DNA of 64,000 nucleotides from Limnephilus marmoratus (GCA_917880885.1 OU862917.1:51134727-51198726); one strand, 5' to 3'. Positions 1 to 10,773 are shown, counted from the stretch's first letter. Notes: generated by a model not told the origin, from the letters alone. Numbers and translations are program-made.

Positions 1-336
1 TCAACACTCTGAAGTTCGTAGATATTAGTTAAACATATGCGCTGTAGATATTCGTCAGACCTACAGGCTGTAGATATTCGTATCTGGAGTCCTAAATTAT
101 TAGGTGGTGCGAAATCTGTTGGTGGCGCCCCCCCCCCCCCCCCTCCTAACAAAAAATAGAGCTCTTTCTGTGCAGTTATGTAACTTTAATTGAAGTACCT
201 AGTAGGACAGATGAGAAATAATATCAGAATTTTTTTTTAACAAAACAAAAAACGACTTCAAAAAATGCGATAAAAAGTATAAGTAATAATAATTTCCGTA
301 TTCATCTAAAACTTAATAATAAACGTACTTTTTCTA

Positions 337-570
337 CTCATCAATATGTAGGTACGATTGTTATTTTTGAAGTCGGTGTCAGCCAAGGTACATTTGTAAC
401 TACATACATAGTCATAGGTGAGATGTGCTTGTGTCGCACGCGTGACTAGACGAGGCGAGAGGCGAGAGCGAGGCCACGGCGGGAGGGGAGCTGTCAAGTG
501 AACACGCCGGGCCGGGTACCTTGGCTGACACCGACTCCAAAAATAACAATCGTACCTACATATTGATGAG
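337..570. repeat. Inverted repeat with ~55-bp arms
   Basis: Arms 337-391 and 516-570 are near-perfect reverse complements (ctcatcaatatgtaggtac against gtacctacatattgatgag, continuing through the tgtcagccaaggtac part), separated by about 124 bp of GC-richer sequence. This is a foldback structure inside the larger element. A 63-codon frame across it is judged to be chance. Confidence 0.85.
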
Positions 571-728
571 AAGAAAAAGTTTGTTGATTATCAAGTTGAA
601 GAAGAATACGAAATTATTTTGTTACTTTTTAGTGCATGTTTTAAGTTGTTTTTTTTGTTTTGTTAAATTTTTTGCTTGTTTTTTTGATTTTTAGTGAATC
701 TGAAGTACTTTAACTAATTTGTCTGAAT

Positions 729-1422
729 ATGGGTAGACCTACTAAACGTGCTGCTCATATGAGACAGACATTACTTGACCATAACGAAGTTACGGTAGGC
801 AGTGGCGTAGTTAGCATGGGTGGCACCCGGGGAGGAAAACGTGGTGTCACCCCCCCCCCCCCTTAAAGTTTACTTTGAGAAATTCAAAACGCAAATTTTG
901 ACTTCCTAAAATATAAAAACATTACTAGCTAAGAGTCAAATGTGTAAACAAAAATTTCGGTATCCTCAAAATTAAAACACATTCAAAAACACTAACAGAA
1001 TAACAACTTTTTCACTTATTCACGTCAATCAATAGATAACAATTCTCTTCACGAGTTTACGTCAATCACAATTAACGAACTAAATTGAAATGACACAAGG
1101 AATATTTCGAGGAAATCCCCGATCGAGTTATGGAACGAAAATAAGGAAAAACATTTTTTCGGGAATCTCCGACCAACCGAGCCATAGAGCTAAATAAAAG
1201 TCAGTGTTCACGAGTAAAATATTTTTTACGGCAATTTTGCTCTTTCGTAAGTTTTTAATTCACGTTCGAGTGTCACCCCGCCCCCTCCCCCCAAGGGTGG
1301 CACCCGAGGCGATCCACCTCCCCCCCCCCCCGCCACTCCTTTCTACACCACTGACGGTAGGTGACTCAAAGATCCGGATAGCCTATAAAAGATTCGGCCG
1401 AGTATCGTTAATTTGCTCCTAA
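729..1422 (+). pseudogene. Small ORF split by a hAT MITE
   Basis: An ATG at 729 opens a basic peptide beginning MGRPTKRAAHMRQT. The frame is broken at 800 by the hAT MITE. If the MITE and one copy of its 8-bp duplication are ignored, the frame runs from 799 into 1362-1422 and stops at TAA, giving 43 residues. The product is not recognised. It may be a remnant of an ORF of the surrounding repeat. That the frame stays open across the excision point supports it being coding before the insertion, but it is short. Confidence 0.35.
800..1353. mobile_element. hAT-type MITE, perfect 8-bp TSD
   Basis: Terminal inverted repeats start CAGTGGCGTAG on the left and, on the opposite strand, CAGTGGTGTAG on the right. 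It is flanked by a perfect 8-bp duplication ACGGTAGG (792-799 and 1354-1361). The size (554 bp), the 8-bp TSD and the CAGTGG ends fit the hAT superfamily. No transposase coding is seen. Poly-C tracts lie near both ends. Confidence 0.85.
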
Positions 1423-1864
1423 GAATTGACTAGTTCCGTTACTTTGTCATGGATCCCATAATCAGAACCCTAACCAAACTCTCATCAAACTACCCTTGAA
1501 GTACATCCTTTCCAATAAAAAAAAGAATCATCAAAATCGGTTGGGGTGATACTGAGTTATTCGTCCATTTGTCGCGCACATACTTAATGCAAATTTATGA
1601 CTTGTATGGTTTTCTCATGGATGCCATTTGTCAGAACTGAACCAAATTGAAATGGGACCACACGAGAAGCACCAGCTTTCAAATAAAAAAAGAATCATCA
1701 ATATCGGTTCACCCAGTCGAAAGTTCTAAGGTAACAAACATTAAAAAATATATAATCGAATTGAGAACCTCCTCCTTTTTGAAGTCGTTTAAGTAATATA
1801 TGTTTGATAACATTTATTTAATTAAATCTGCGAAAATCAATAAAAAACACTAGAACACAACTTT

Positions 1865-2650
1865 TCATGCTTTTGCCCTTGCGATTTTTTTTATTAAATC
1901 AGAATAATTGAACCCTTTGGCAATATCATTCTCAATTGATAAAATTGCAAGGATAGTCTTTCTTGACACATAGCCGAACGTAAGTACTTTCTAATTTATT
2001 AAGTTTCGTTCTTCTTTGGAGACATTTACAGCGATGGTCAGCAAAATCCGAAGCGCTATCCGTACATTTGGGAATATACATATCCTGCCAATCATTTTTT
2101 TTTATAAGTTGAAGAACTTGTAGTGGCTCTGCTGGGGCAAGATATTTTAGTTATGGGTTTAGGCTAAAAAGTTCTTCAACCAATTCGCAACTAGAGACAT
2201 CAAATTTTTCGTTGGTTAAAATGATTTGCAAATCTGCACAGGCTTTTTCTAATGAAGACTTATCGGGAATTATTTTGATGTTATACAAAAAAGACCATGT
2301 ATCATTGAATTTAGATAATTGTCCAAACCAAGTGACCAATGCATTTTCAATTGTATCTATCATAGGTTAAAAGACGTTAATTTTAAACAGTTCTTCGGGA
2401 TTTGTTGGTGTCTCATCTGCAGCTCTCATATTTGAATAATCGCTTTTTTCTTCGGGATCGGACTGGCTTAAGCGTCGAATCTTTCGCAGCCTGGAAAGTT
2501 ATTTCCTTAGCTTTTATTTGAGCAGACGAATAAGTCCGGTACTGCTTCACAAATTTCGAGCAGTTTTTCAGCAATTGCGATGCGTTTGCTAAGTCCATGA
2601 TTGTTTTGATTGTCCCCATCACGCTGAAAATTCTTTCAGCTACAGCATTT
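1865..2650 (-). pseudogene. hAT transposase remnant, ZMYM1/Zaphod-like
   Basis: Read on the minus strand, pieces in several frames resemble the C-terminal half of ZMYM1-like hAT transposases: a segment with AQIKAKEITFQ followed by a basic stretch, then a segment beginning MIDTIENALVTWFGQL, and a C-terminal block containing LAILSIENDIAKGFNYSDL, the usual dimerisation tail. The tail ends at a TGA (plus 1865-1867). Stops and frameshifts separate the pieces, so it is dead. The N-terminal TTF zinc finger is missing. Confidence 0.7.
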
Positions 2651-3174
2651 TTGTATTTTTTTCTTAATTATTTGCGATTCGGCTGATTTAAATAACTTGT
2701 CTCTGAAGTAGCCTAATAGGTGACCAATCGCCTATTAGATTTTTTCATCGCCGATTCTCGTCCTGAGTAGCCTAAATGGCGAAAAGTCGCCTACGTTGAC
2801 AATACTGGTCAACAACACTCGAGGATCCCAGATAGGAGGTTTAGCCAATTTAGGATGTCTTAATGCTGCGGCTTTGAGTACTTATCTGACCAGAGAATGT
2901 GAACTTAGGTTTCCTTCTTCAGGGCTACTGAAAGTTGTTACTACCGATTTATGAAGTCAAACTGTGCTGGGAGAGAGAGACAATCTTCCAGACTAAGATC
3001 TGTTAAAAATCGTGCTAGGTTGCTTCCTGTAGGGACATTCGGGTTTGTCGGTTGACCACACGATTTAAGCGCACGATCGATAGATAGTCGATCAGTGGTC
3101 GGGTGTTTTCGGCGCCCCCTTACGACGGCGCCGTGTGCGGTCGCACCGCTCGCACCGCCCTAGGGCCGCCCCTG
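2651..3174 (-). mobile_element. 5' end of the ZMYM1-like hAT with terminal repeat
   Basis: On the minus strand the sequence starts at 3174 with CAGGGGCGGCCCTAGGGCGG, a classic hAT terminus, and runs towards the transposase remnant below it. GC-rich sequence (about 3080-3160) next to the terminus looks like the element's promoter region. No matching left terminus was found near 1800, so the element is truncated at that side. No gene is seen in this stretch. Confidence 0.55.
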
Positions 3175-3184
3175 CTTGTGCCCA

Positions 3185-3747
3185 TGCCATAAGGGTCACT
3201 TCAAGAATCCAAATTCATAGAGTGCGGGCCGTGTTGATTGATGTCAAAAATAACAACGAGAAAATGCATTTTTTATTTTATTTTGTGAAGTTCGGGCGTA
3301 AATATCAATTTTTTTGCGATTATTATAAAAGAAACTAAATTAGCCACATTATACAATAAAACCAAATCCGAAAAGGGGTTTATAAATAGGAGAGTTTGGA
3401 CTTGAAAGTGTTTTTATAGACATTATACTTTATTTTTATACATTATTTTTAAAAGACTTATAAAAAAATTAACGTTATGTTTAAGGGCCAAAGTATGATC
3501 TACACACAGTATTTAGTTGAAGCATCTATAATACTTTTAAGCTATCAAATTTTCGAAACAAAAACATGTGATTTTGTATGATTTTGCATTATTTAGTATG
3601 GCTTCATCTTAAGATAAAGCCGTACGTGAAATCCTATATAGATACTATTTAGATTAATCTTTACTACGAATCGGTTTACATTATGAACATCAAAAAATAT
3701 GCTACGAATTAAATTGAAGCTTTTACTACCTTTTGTATGTATTGGAA
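3185..3747 (+). repeat. Copy 1 of a TTAA-GGCGATCC family unit
   Basis: This stretch matches segments at about 11950-12360, 12480-12905 and, inverted, 20600-20880: shared blocks include gcgattattataaaag, aaaaggggtttataaatagg and the region around gcatctataatactttt. The terminal TTAA/GGCGATCC ends seen in other copies are missing here. There is no convincing coding. Its distal part (3618-3747) is repeated at 6195-6330. Confidence 0.75.
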
Positions 3748-4534
3748 ATGTTTCTTCACACTCATCATTGCGGGCCAAGTAGATTTGCCGTGTGGCGGGA
3801 AATCGAATCAGAGAACGCAGATTCGATTGTCAAAAATCTGGAAGAAGTGTTTCGGGAAAGAGGCCCGCCCAGTGAAGTTCTCATGGACAATAGTACTGCG
3901 TTTCGTTCCTATAGTGTTGCAGATATGTGTAAGAGATGGAATGTACGTCAAAGATTTCGCGCGGCATACCGTCCAGCAGGAAATGGTATAGTTGAACGAC
4001 ATCATCGAATAATAAAGAGAACTGCAGCTAGAAGTGGAAGCGATCCTCTGCAGGCAGTATTTTGGTATAATTTGGCTGCGAAGAGTCAGAAGGATGAGGG
4101 TGTTGCTCCTTCTAGCTCGGTTCACACTTATTCATGGAGGCACCCTTCTGCGCAAGTGAATATAGAAGAGGAAGTATCGACTGAGTTTGAAGTGGGCGAT
4201 GTCGTTGCGGTCAAACCAGTAGACAAAAGATGCACATCACGCTGGAGGCAAGGAAGGGTGACAGGACTTAATTCAGTCAACAATATCATAGTTGATGGTG
4301 TACCAAGACATGTGCTTGACCTGCGGAAGATGCCTGACAGAGAACGAACTGAGTCTGAAGAGAGATGCGAGGAATTGGCCGCAAGTCCCATCGTAAATCT
4401 TTTCGATGTGTTTGAAGAGGACAGTGAAGAAGAAGGAGAGACCAGTACAGAAGGACGACCCACTAGGGCGCGAAGGCCTCCGGGCTGGTTAAGTCAATTT
4501 GAGATGACAATTTGATGACGACATCAGGAGGGCG
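3748..4534 (+). pseudogene. LTR-retroelement integrase core, 5'-truncated
   Basis: The recognisable protein starts near CGPSRFAVWREI (from about 3768) and runs to a stop at 4513-4515. It matches the second half of a retroviral-type integrase core: the central Asp in EVLMDNSTAF, then PAGNGIVERHHR with the catalytic Glu, then a C-terminal region with GRVTGL and PRHVLDLR that is typical of a group of gypsy-like elements. The zinc-binding domain and the first catalytic Asp are missing, so it cannot be an active integrase. An acidic tail and a polypurine-like aggaggg follow. The 260-codon frame is open to its stop. Confidence 0.75.
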
Positions 4535-4614
4535 TGTGGTGATATGCAAGTACTGCAAAAGCAGTGGTTGTGAACGCAACCATTCTGCGATGTAAAAGAC
4601 AATTGACATTCAGT
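4535..4614 (+). mobile_element. Truncated 3' LTR remnant
   Basis: Directly after a purine-rich tract (aggaggg, 4527-4533) the sequence starts TGTGGTGATATGCAAG, the expected TG start of an LTR. It breaks off after about 80 bp where the family unit described at 6195 resumes (tacaataaaattatt). It belongs to the same fragment as the integrase. Confidence 0.5.
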
Positions 4615-4689
4615 TAGAATACAATAAAATTATTATTTACGTTAAAAAAAATTAGTGTAAACTATTAAAAAAAATGTTTTTTCATTTTT

Positions 4690-5201
4690 TTTTACATTAA
4701 CTCCACACAGGAGGCCCTGAGGAAAATAATTTCCCTCAGGGCCTATGTCATCTGGGATGCTGTGTGGAGGGTCTTTTTGAGCAGAGGAAGGAATGAACAT
4801 TGGTCTTGAAGAGACTCATGTTGTAGGAAGGAGGAAACACAGAGACCGGCAAATCATTCCACAGCCGAGCTGTTGAACACAAGAACGAGTCGAAGAAACG
4901 ACCCGTTCTCATGTGACAAATGTCAACCGTGTACAAATGTTGGGAACGCGTTTGGCGTGTATCCCGACTATGCACCGGTGCCGAAGGGATCAATGATGCT
5001 AGTTCCTCGGAGCATCTTCCATTGTAATTCCGGTAGAACAAGGATAGCATTCCCACCCGACGCGACGCCTGTGCTCTAAAGATTGCAATCCGTCTGTTAA
5101 GATGGGAGAATTTATCAAACGGACCGCCCGTTTCTATACAGAGTCGAGGGTATTTTTCAGGTATTTTGGAGCTCCAGACAAGAGGTGGCTGCCAAATTCA
5201 A
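4690..5201 (-). pseudogene. LINE 3' fragment, CR1/Jockey-like, copy A
   Basis: On the minus strand this is the C-terminus of a non-LTR reverse transcriptase ORF, with RLWNDLPVSVFPPSYNMSLF near its end. A 3' UTR with a stem-loop (ggccctgagg ... ccctcagggcc, plus 4713-4737) and an A-rich tail (T run 4682-4692) follow. It is about 90% similar by eye to the better copy at 56129-56700. The 5' part is missing after 5201 and small indels break the frame. Confidence 0.8.
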
Positions 5202-5489
5202 CCTACTAGAGCCAAGATTTTCATTTCGATCCCTTTTAGACATAATCAGACAAGATTGGGTCTTTGAAACATTAAATTCAACGAGATTATTTTTACCCCA
5301 AGAGAAAACACTCTACGAGCAACAACTACGAGCTGTTGGAATTTATGAGCCCTTTGGGGGCTTGTCAAACAAAAAGCTATCATGAACTGTACTGTCTGTT
5401 ATTATATCGTCATTAATAATTCTGGCTCGCCATATACCTACGTCATGCATATGTCTGGTAATGTTATATTATCGTGAAAACATGCTTAT
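5202..5489. other. Unassigned stretch
   Basis: A 66-codon frame (5185-5385) starts inside the LINE fragment and has no recognisable domain; I treat it as chance. Nothing else is recognised. Confidence 0.4.
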
Positions 5490-5725
5490 GGGTCCGAGTG
5501 GTTAACCAGTTATTTCATATAGCTGAAATAATAACAGAACTTGAATATAATTTTCGAAGAAATTGAAAATTAACTTGGAAATTTGAAGAATTCTTTAAAG
5601 TCTGTGAAACAACTGGCCCTAAGGGCCCTGCATTATAAGTCATTTTTAAATTTAAGCTGTCGAGGGGGAACGCTCTCGACTCGCATTCCGAAGGTTGTGG
5701 GTTCGAATGTCGGCTTGCCAGAATA
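5490..5725 (+). repeat. tRNA-derived SINE-like sequence
   Basis: An A-box-like gagtggttaacc (about 5499) and a B-box-like gggttcgaat (5699-5708) resemble internal RNA polymerase III promoters. The segment before the B box (gtcgagggggaacgctctcgac) folds like a long variable arm of a Ser/Leu-type tRNA. The boxes lie about 200 bp apart, too far for a tRNA, so this is a SINE or tRNA pseudogene with inserted sequence. Confidence 0.4.
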
Positions 5726-6194
5726 AATTTAATTTTAATAATTTGTATTATATTATTGTAGAAAGCAATCACTTTGTGGTATGACATATTTTTGTTTAAA
5801 ACCACGAGCGTTTGCTTTCGTTCAAACAATGATTTATTTCATTCATGGGTAATTCTGCGGATCGCGGCTGAACGCGGCGTAAGCATCGTTAGTTGAAACC
5901 GATATGTGTGTGTTGTGGGCATGTCAGTGTGCCCGAATTAAGGTCATGATGAAATTGAGCATACTGCAGCATGACTGCAGATCACCAACGAATAAAAAAC
6001 AGTTCGCAATGACTAGGTGTTCTTAATAAATTCGAAGTCAACTTTTGTTTGTACGTTAGCGATCTGCAGTCTTCCTGTAGAGAACGATGAGAAGTTACCG
6101 AAAGTTATCCTATCAATCCATCTCGATCGATTGTGCTAGGGGGCCAGGAATTGAAAGATATTGGCGATAGGCATAACTAGTAGACTTAATCAAG
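5726..6194. other. Unassigned stretch
   Basis: There is no gene, terminal repeat or clear similarity to other parts of the window. Confidence 0.4.
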
Positions 6195-6400
6195 ATGAAT
6201 ATATACGTGAAATCCTATTTAGATACTATTTTGATTAATCTTTACGACGAATCGGCTTACAGTATGAACATCAAAAAATATGCTACGGATAAATTGAAGC
6301 TTTAACTACTTTATCTATGTATTGGAATTACAATAAAATTATTATTTACGTAACAAAAAATATAAGCGTAAACCACCAAAAAAAATGTTTTCTCATGACT
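6195..6400 (+). repeat. Copy 2 of the family unit: empty-site paralogue
   Basis: It matches 3618-3747 (gaaatcctatttagatactat through atgtattggaat) and then goes straight into tacaataaaattattatttacg, which in copy 1 lies beyond the integrase fragment at 4616-4640. This copy therefore lacks the ~870-bp integrase segment. Confidence 0.8.
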
Positions 6401-6702
6401 TAACTATGAAGTAATGTTAGTAACAATTTTTAAAAAATACCCCTTTACGGCTAAGACTATTTTTGACTTTATCTATGTTCTAACTTTTTTTCGTTCTTAT
6501 AAAATTATGCACAAAATAAATAAAAACCACTTTTTCGCTTACTAGCCTCGTGCAAAAAGACGCTCGATTTTAAAATTTTGCAGGCATGAGATTCGAAATA
6601 TTTCTAGCGTTTATATTCCTCCAGGGAGAAATTGAGCGTACTTTAGCCACACGGACACGCCTACAATACAATACCGTAAGTAGGGGAGGGTGGGGCGTGT
6701 TG

Positions 6703-7454
6703 TAGGGATGTCGAAAGTGAAAAAAATATCGATATATCGATGTATCGATATTTATTAAAATATCAATATCGACGTCGACATATCGAGGAAAAAATATCGA
6801 TATATCGGTCAAATTTTCAAGACATTTTGCGTTTTTAAAATAATAGTGTGTTCAGCTCAATATGATCAATAGTAATTTTTGTACACAATTGCTTTTTTTA
6901 ATGTACAAAAATCTCAATCAAAATGAAGGAATTTTTATCACTATTCATTTTTATTACGTAATAATTACAAAAATATCATAAACTAAAAAGCTGTCTTCTA
7001 ACTTATATGTAAACTGAGACGCATCTCAGTAACATTCTATTGGCTTATTAATCTGTGAAAAAGGACTTCGTGTTTGGAACAAGGTATAGGCAATAATCAT
7101 AGACAATTGGGAACCAATACATAGGTGTGGCTTAGAAAAAAATGGCGAAAAATAGCATACATTTCTATGTATGTACCTACACACAGAGATAGTATTGGTG
7201 ATCGTGATCACAAATACTAATGCAAAGACAATAATAGATTTGTAAGCTATTAATAGTTACTTTTTTCCGTTCGTTCCTATACGGTTTTGGATTCTAGTGA
7301 CTTTTAATACATAAATTTAAAAAAAATATCGTTTTGATACAATTTTCGATATTGGATATTTTTTATCGATATATCGGATCAAAATATAACGGCTAAAAAT
7401 ATCGACATATTGAATTAAAAATATCGATATATCGATACATTTTCAACAAGCCTA
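6703..7454. mobile_element. hAT MITE rich in atatcgatat, perfect TSD
   Basis: It has ends TAGGGATGTCGAAA (left) and TTTTCAACAAGCCTA (right), flanked by a perfect 8-bp duplication GCGTGTTG (6695-6702 and 7455-7462). Subterminal zones are packed with tatcgata repeats, probably transposase-binding motifs. There is no transposase gene. It interrupts the left terminal repeat of the pogo-like element. Confidence 0.85.
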
Positions 7455-7820
7455 GCGTGTTGTGACGGGGGCAGGTTGTGACAGCATATAAAATACCGCT
7501 AGTTAACTTAGCACAGCGTGCATCGCGCCATTTCGTGTGAACTCCGTACCGCCAGTTTATAATAAAACAGTGGTGCCGTGCGGTTGATATAATTAAAGCT
7601 ATACGATAAAGTGTGATTCTTCAGTGCTAAACGAACTTTTCCTGCAAATTTTCGAAGTCATCTGCTAATCTGCTAACAATCGGTAAGTCGTTATATATTT
7701 TTTTCTCTAAACAGTGTGTTTTTTTACTGTATTATTAGTTACAAATAAAATGCGTACGTCAAGTACGTTTACCTGCGTGGTCATTTTTATGTAAAATCGT
7801 CCGGTGGGGCGAGTTGTGAC

Positions 7821-9199
7821 TAGTGTTGGGTAGGACACGATATCAGGATGAGTTTGTATGAGGTACTCAAATATTGAAATGAGGTGTTGAGGTGTCCCAC
7901 CTCATTTGAGGTGAGGTGTTACAAAATATTTTCGATTAGGGGGGGGGGGCTGGTTTTTTCCTTCAACTTGATTTTCTTGGTTCAGAGGTGTTGGTTTTCT
8001 AATAAATACCGGGGTGGCGGTACCCATACCCACCTCCCGTGTCTGTTTTTTTTGTAATACGAAAAATGGATATAAAAAAGGCCTACCCCCTCCCCCCCTT
8101 CACCACCTCTGATCCCCTCCCTGCACCCCCCTGTAATCCCTCCCCCTCCTCAGCAACCCCCTCCACCTCATCTCAACACTGCCTCATCCTCCCTCCCCCT
8201 GAGGGGACTCTTGTGCTCATAAATTATTGTTTTGTGTATTCACATAACAATAAAAAATATTTCAAAAAAATTATTTTTTCGAGCAGTTGGTACTCTTGTG
8301 CTCATAAATTATTGTTTTGTGTATTCACATAACAATAATTTACAATAAAAAAATATTTCAAAAAAAAAATTTTTTGTAGCAGTTGGGACTATTGTGCTCA
8401 TAAATTATTGTTTTGTGTATTCACATAACAATAATTTACAATAAAAAAATATTTTAAAAAAACAATTTTTCGAGCAGTTGGGACTCTTGTGCTCATAAAT
8501 TATTGTTTTGTGTATTCACATAACAATAATTAACAATTAAAAAAATATTTCAAAAAAAAAATTTTTTCGAGCAGTTGGTACTCTTGTGCTCATAAATTAT
8601 TGTTAAAAAAATATTAAAAAAAAAAAAAAAAAAAAATTGTAGCAGTTGGGATTATTGTGCTCATAAATTATTGTTTTGTGTATTCACATAACAATAATTT
8701 ACAATAAAAAAATTAAAAAAAAAAAAAAATTTGGAGCAGTTGGTACTCTTGTGCGGTATTCACTTAACAATAATTTAGAATAAAAAAATAAAAAACAAAA
8801 ATTTCGGAGCAGTTGGGACGCTTCTGCGGTATTCACAATATATGAATTTATGAATTGGCTTACCCCATCACCACCTCACGGTTCTAATACAAAAATGTCA
8901 TAGAATATACAAACACTTCACGCCTCACCACCTCATACATTTGTCCCAAACTATGCGTGACATGACATGTAGTTTAATACATCAACCACCTCACACCTCA
9001 CCTCGTATTTGTCCCATACGTAACAACGTGACATGACATGTAGTCCAATACACCAACCACTTACACCTCACCTCATATTTGTCCCGTACATGACATGAAT
9101 GTAGTCCAACAAAACAAACCACCTCACACCGGTGGGGGGACATTTTACGTATTTGTATGGGACATTTGAGGTGCCTCTTGTATGAGGTACTCAACACTA
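7821..9199. mobile_element. hAT MITE with internal tandem array, perfect TSD
   Basis: The ends TAGTGTTGGGTA and, inverted, TAGTGTTGAGTA are flanked by a perfect duplication GTTGTGAC (7813-7820 and 9200-9207). Subterminal regions carry many copies of cacctca / tgaggtg. The centre is a seven-unit tandem array. It lies in the intron of the pogo-like element. Confidence 0.85.
8205..8840 (+). repeat. Tandem array, ~70-100 bp unit, seven copies
   Basis: The phrase acttgtgctcataaattattg or a variant recurs at about 8206, 8290, 8388, 8482, 8579 and 8650, with a degenerate seventh near 8745. Each unit ends in an A/T run and gagcagttgg. Unit length varies with homopolymers. It is internal to the hAT MITE. 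Confidence 0.85.
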
Positions 9200-9411
9200 G
9201 TTGTGACATCAAGGCGGGGGCGTATTGTGACACTTACAACTTGCCCCCAGAATTTAGTTTTTATTTATCTGTATATAAAAGCAATGTGTATTATGTAAAA
9301 AGGCGTATTTTTAACTTATTATGAATGCATATACTCGTATGTATTACCTATATCTATACATTTCCTTTTTGTGTCCATTTGTAATTCAAACTTTTTTTTC
9401 AGGCTTGCAAA

Positions 9412-9682
9412 ATGGTCCGAAATTATAAAAAAAAGACGAAGAGGAGGGAAACACCTCTGCTGCTGATTTCACAAGAACACCAATGCAAGACATAACGAAT
9501 GCAGACATTAAAGAAAATATTTTGGACCGTCAACCATCAACTAACACAACGATTAAACCTGTGTGTCAGAAAACACCAGAACAAATCCGGCCATTACCAA
9601 AAGCTCAACCAAGAAAGAACTTTCCCAATAGGAAAAAACTTACGAGGGCAATGTTAACGGACACTCCTATAAAGAAAAAATA
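9412..9682 (+). pseudogene. pogo-like transposase, internally deleted
   Basis: The exon opens with ATG right after a splice acceptor and encodes MVRNYKKKT, the start typical of pogo/jerky-like transposases (HTH_psq region). After a one-base frame change it continues as SAADFTRTPMQDI and then jumps to a C-terminal-type segment with RPLPKAQPRK and LTDTPIKKK. The HTH body and the whole DDE catalytic core are missing. Known full-length relatives are far longer, so this is a deletion derivative. Confidence 0.6.
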
Positions 9683-9879
9683 GAATAAGAAGACAAACTG
9701 AGAAAGGAGAAGAAAGGAATAAAAATAGAAAAAAGTATAAATACAAAATTAATTAAAAAAAACAAACACCTAATAAATTAAAGGTGGTGACAAAAACAGA
9801 ACTACATTAAAAATATTTTAGACGTAAAAAAAATGGTGTCTACAATTTGGTGTCCATATCATCCACCGAAACTGAAGAG

Positions 9880-10030
9880 GAGTAGGAGCCACCACTTTTG
9901 GAAACTGACGACAGCGACGCAAACGAAGAAGAGCAATGTATATATTGTCGTAACCCCTATTCTAATGATATTTCTGATTAAAGGTGGGTCAGGTGCATAA
10001 AATGTCTTAGATGGTGCCATGAGTTTTTAC
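9880..10030 (+). pseudogene. pogo C-terminal zinc motif remnant
   Basis: In broken frames the sequence encodes an acidic stretch, then QCIYCRNPYSND and, after a stop, RWVRCIKCLRWCHE. This Cys/His pattern is the C-terminal zinc motif found in many insect pogo-like transposases. It lies 200 bp beyond the main frame and ends before the right terminal repeat. Confidence 0.55.
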
Positions 10031-10123
10031 CAATTTTATTACGTACCTACCTACTTATTTTACTTAATTATTTGTTCGTCACAACCTGCCCCACCCCTGT
10101 CACAACACGCCCCACGGGTGGGG

Positions 10124-10608
10124 TGTGTTGTGACAATTCCCATATTTTGTAAAATAATATTACGTCGCTTTATTCCAAAATAAGTTAGCCAAAGAGTTAT
10201 TTGTTTTCATTAAAATGTCAAACCTTTGATTTCTTTAAAGATTTTTCTACTATATTCAAAAAATAAAGTAAAATAATGCTTGCCTATGGAATATAATACG
10301 ACAATTGTGTTCATTCTCTTTTCCACTTCTATTTTTACGCGTTTTCAAAACACAAGTCACTATTTTTGCCTGTTATTTCGTAAAATGCACCGATGAGTGC
10401 TCGACGCTGGCTCGCAGAAGAATGATGACGTCACATTTTTTAGATTCACGCGAAGCGATACTTGATGCCAACCGGTTCCAATGGAACCGGTATAGGAAGG
10501 GGGAAATAATACGCTTTTATCACTTAGGATTCTATGGTTTCACCTGAATACATTTAAAAATAATGTCGCCTATTTTAGCCCTCTGACCCAAATGTATCGA
10601 CTACATAA
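10124..10608. other. Unassigned stretch with CRE and palindrome
   Basis: There is no credible gene (an 80-codon frame at 10305-10547 has no recognisable domain). It contains tgacgtca (about 10426-10433) and a perfect 21-nt palindrome at 10471-10491. Confidence 0.45.
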
Positions 10609-10773
10609 GGGAACGTACCCATACTACGTGACCAACTTTTTGCAATTTTTAACCCCCCCACCCCCCCCCCCGGTGACCAAAATCCTAAGCAACCCGCCGC
10701 TCATTTGTATGGAGCGTGACATTTTGAAGACCCCCCCCCCCCTAAACGTGTCACGTAGTATGGGTACGTTCCC
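10609..10773. mobile_element. PIF/Harbinger-type MITE, copy 1
   Basis: 165 bp with terminal repeats GGGAACGTACCCATACTACG on both ends (inverted) and TAA on each side (10606-10608, 10774-10776), the 3-bp TWA duplication of PIF/Harbinger elements. Two poly-C tracts lie inside. A second copy is at 37865-38026. Confidence 0.85.

Larger units (their letters stand above)
245..1791. mobile_element. gaagtcg-bounded interspersed element, non-autonomous
   Basis: The left end reads aaaacgacttcaaaaaa and the right end cctcctttttgaagtcgttt, an inverted pair. The right-hand part (about 1490-1790) has the wording typical of an abundant moth repeat: atcatcaaaatcggtt, then gagaacctcctcc just before gaagtcg. 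It contains a short inverted repeat, a hAT MITE and a small disrupted reading frame. Family name and exact ends are not certain; the moth assignment is recognition from memory. Confidence 0.6.
6683..10123 (+). mobile_element. Gutted pogo-like DNA transposon with two nested hAT MITEs
   Basis: The terminal region GGGGAGGGTGGGGCGTGTTG (interrupted by a MITE and continuing gacgggggcaggttgtgac) pairs with the inverted right end gtcacaacctgccccac ... gtcacaacacgccccac (10078-10123), with TA on the left flank. Inside are a TATA-like atataaaata (about 7487), a 5' exon ending at a good splice donor (cg|gtaagt, 7683), an acceptor tttttttcag (9402) and a shortened transposase ORF. The right boundary is uncertain because another ggggtgtgttgtgac unit follows directly. 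Confidence 0.65.

Noticed and set aside
5490..5725. tRNA gene
   Set aside because: A- and B-box-like sequences are ~200 bp apart and no cloverleaf closes; more likely a SINE.
8205..8840. CRISPR-like array
   Set aside because: Units are contiguous and similar throughout, with no unique spacers; a tandem repeat in a hAT MITE.
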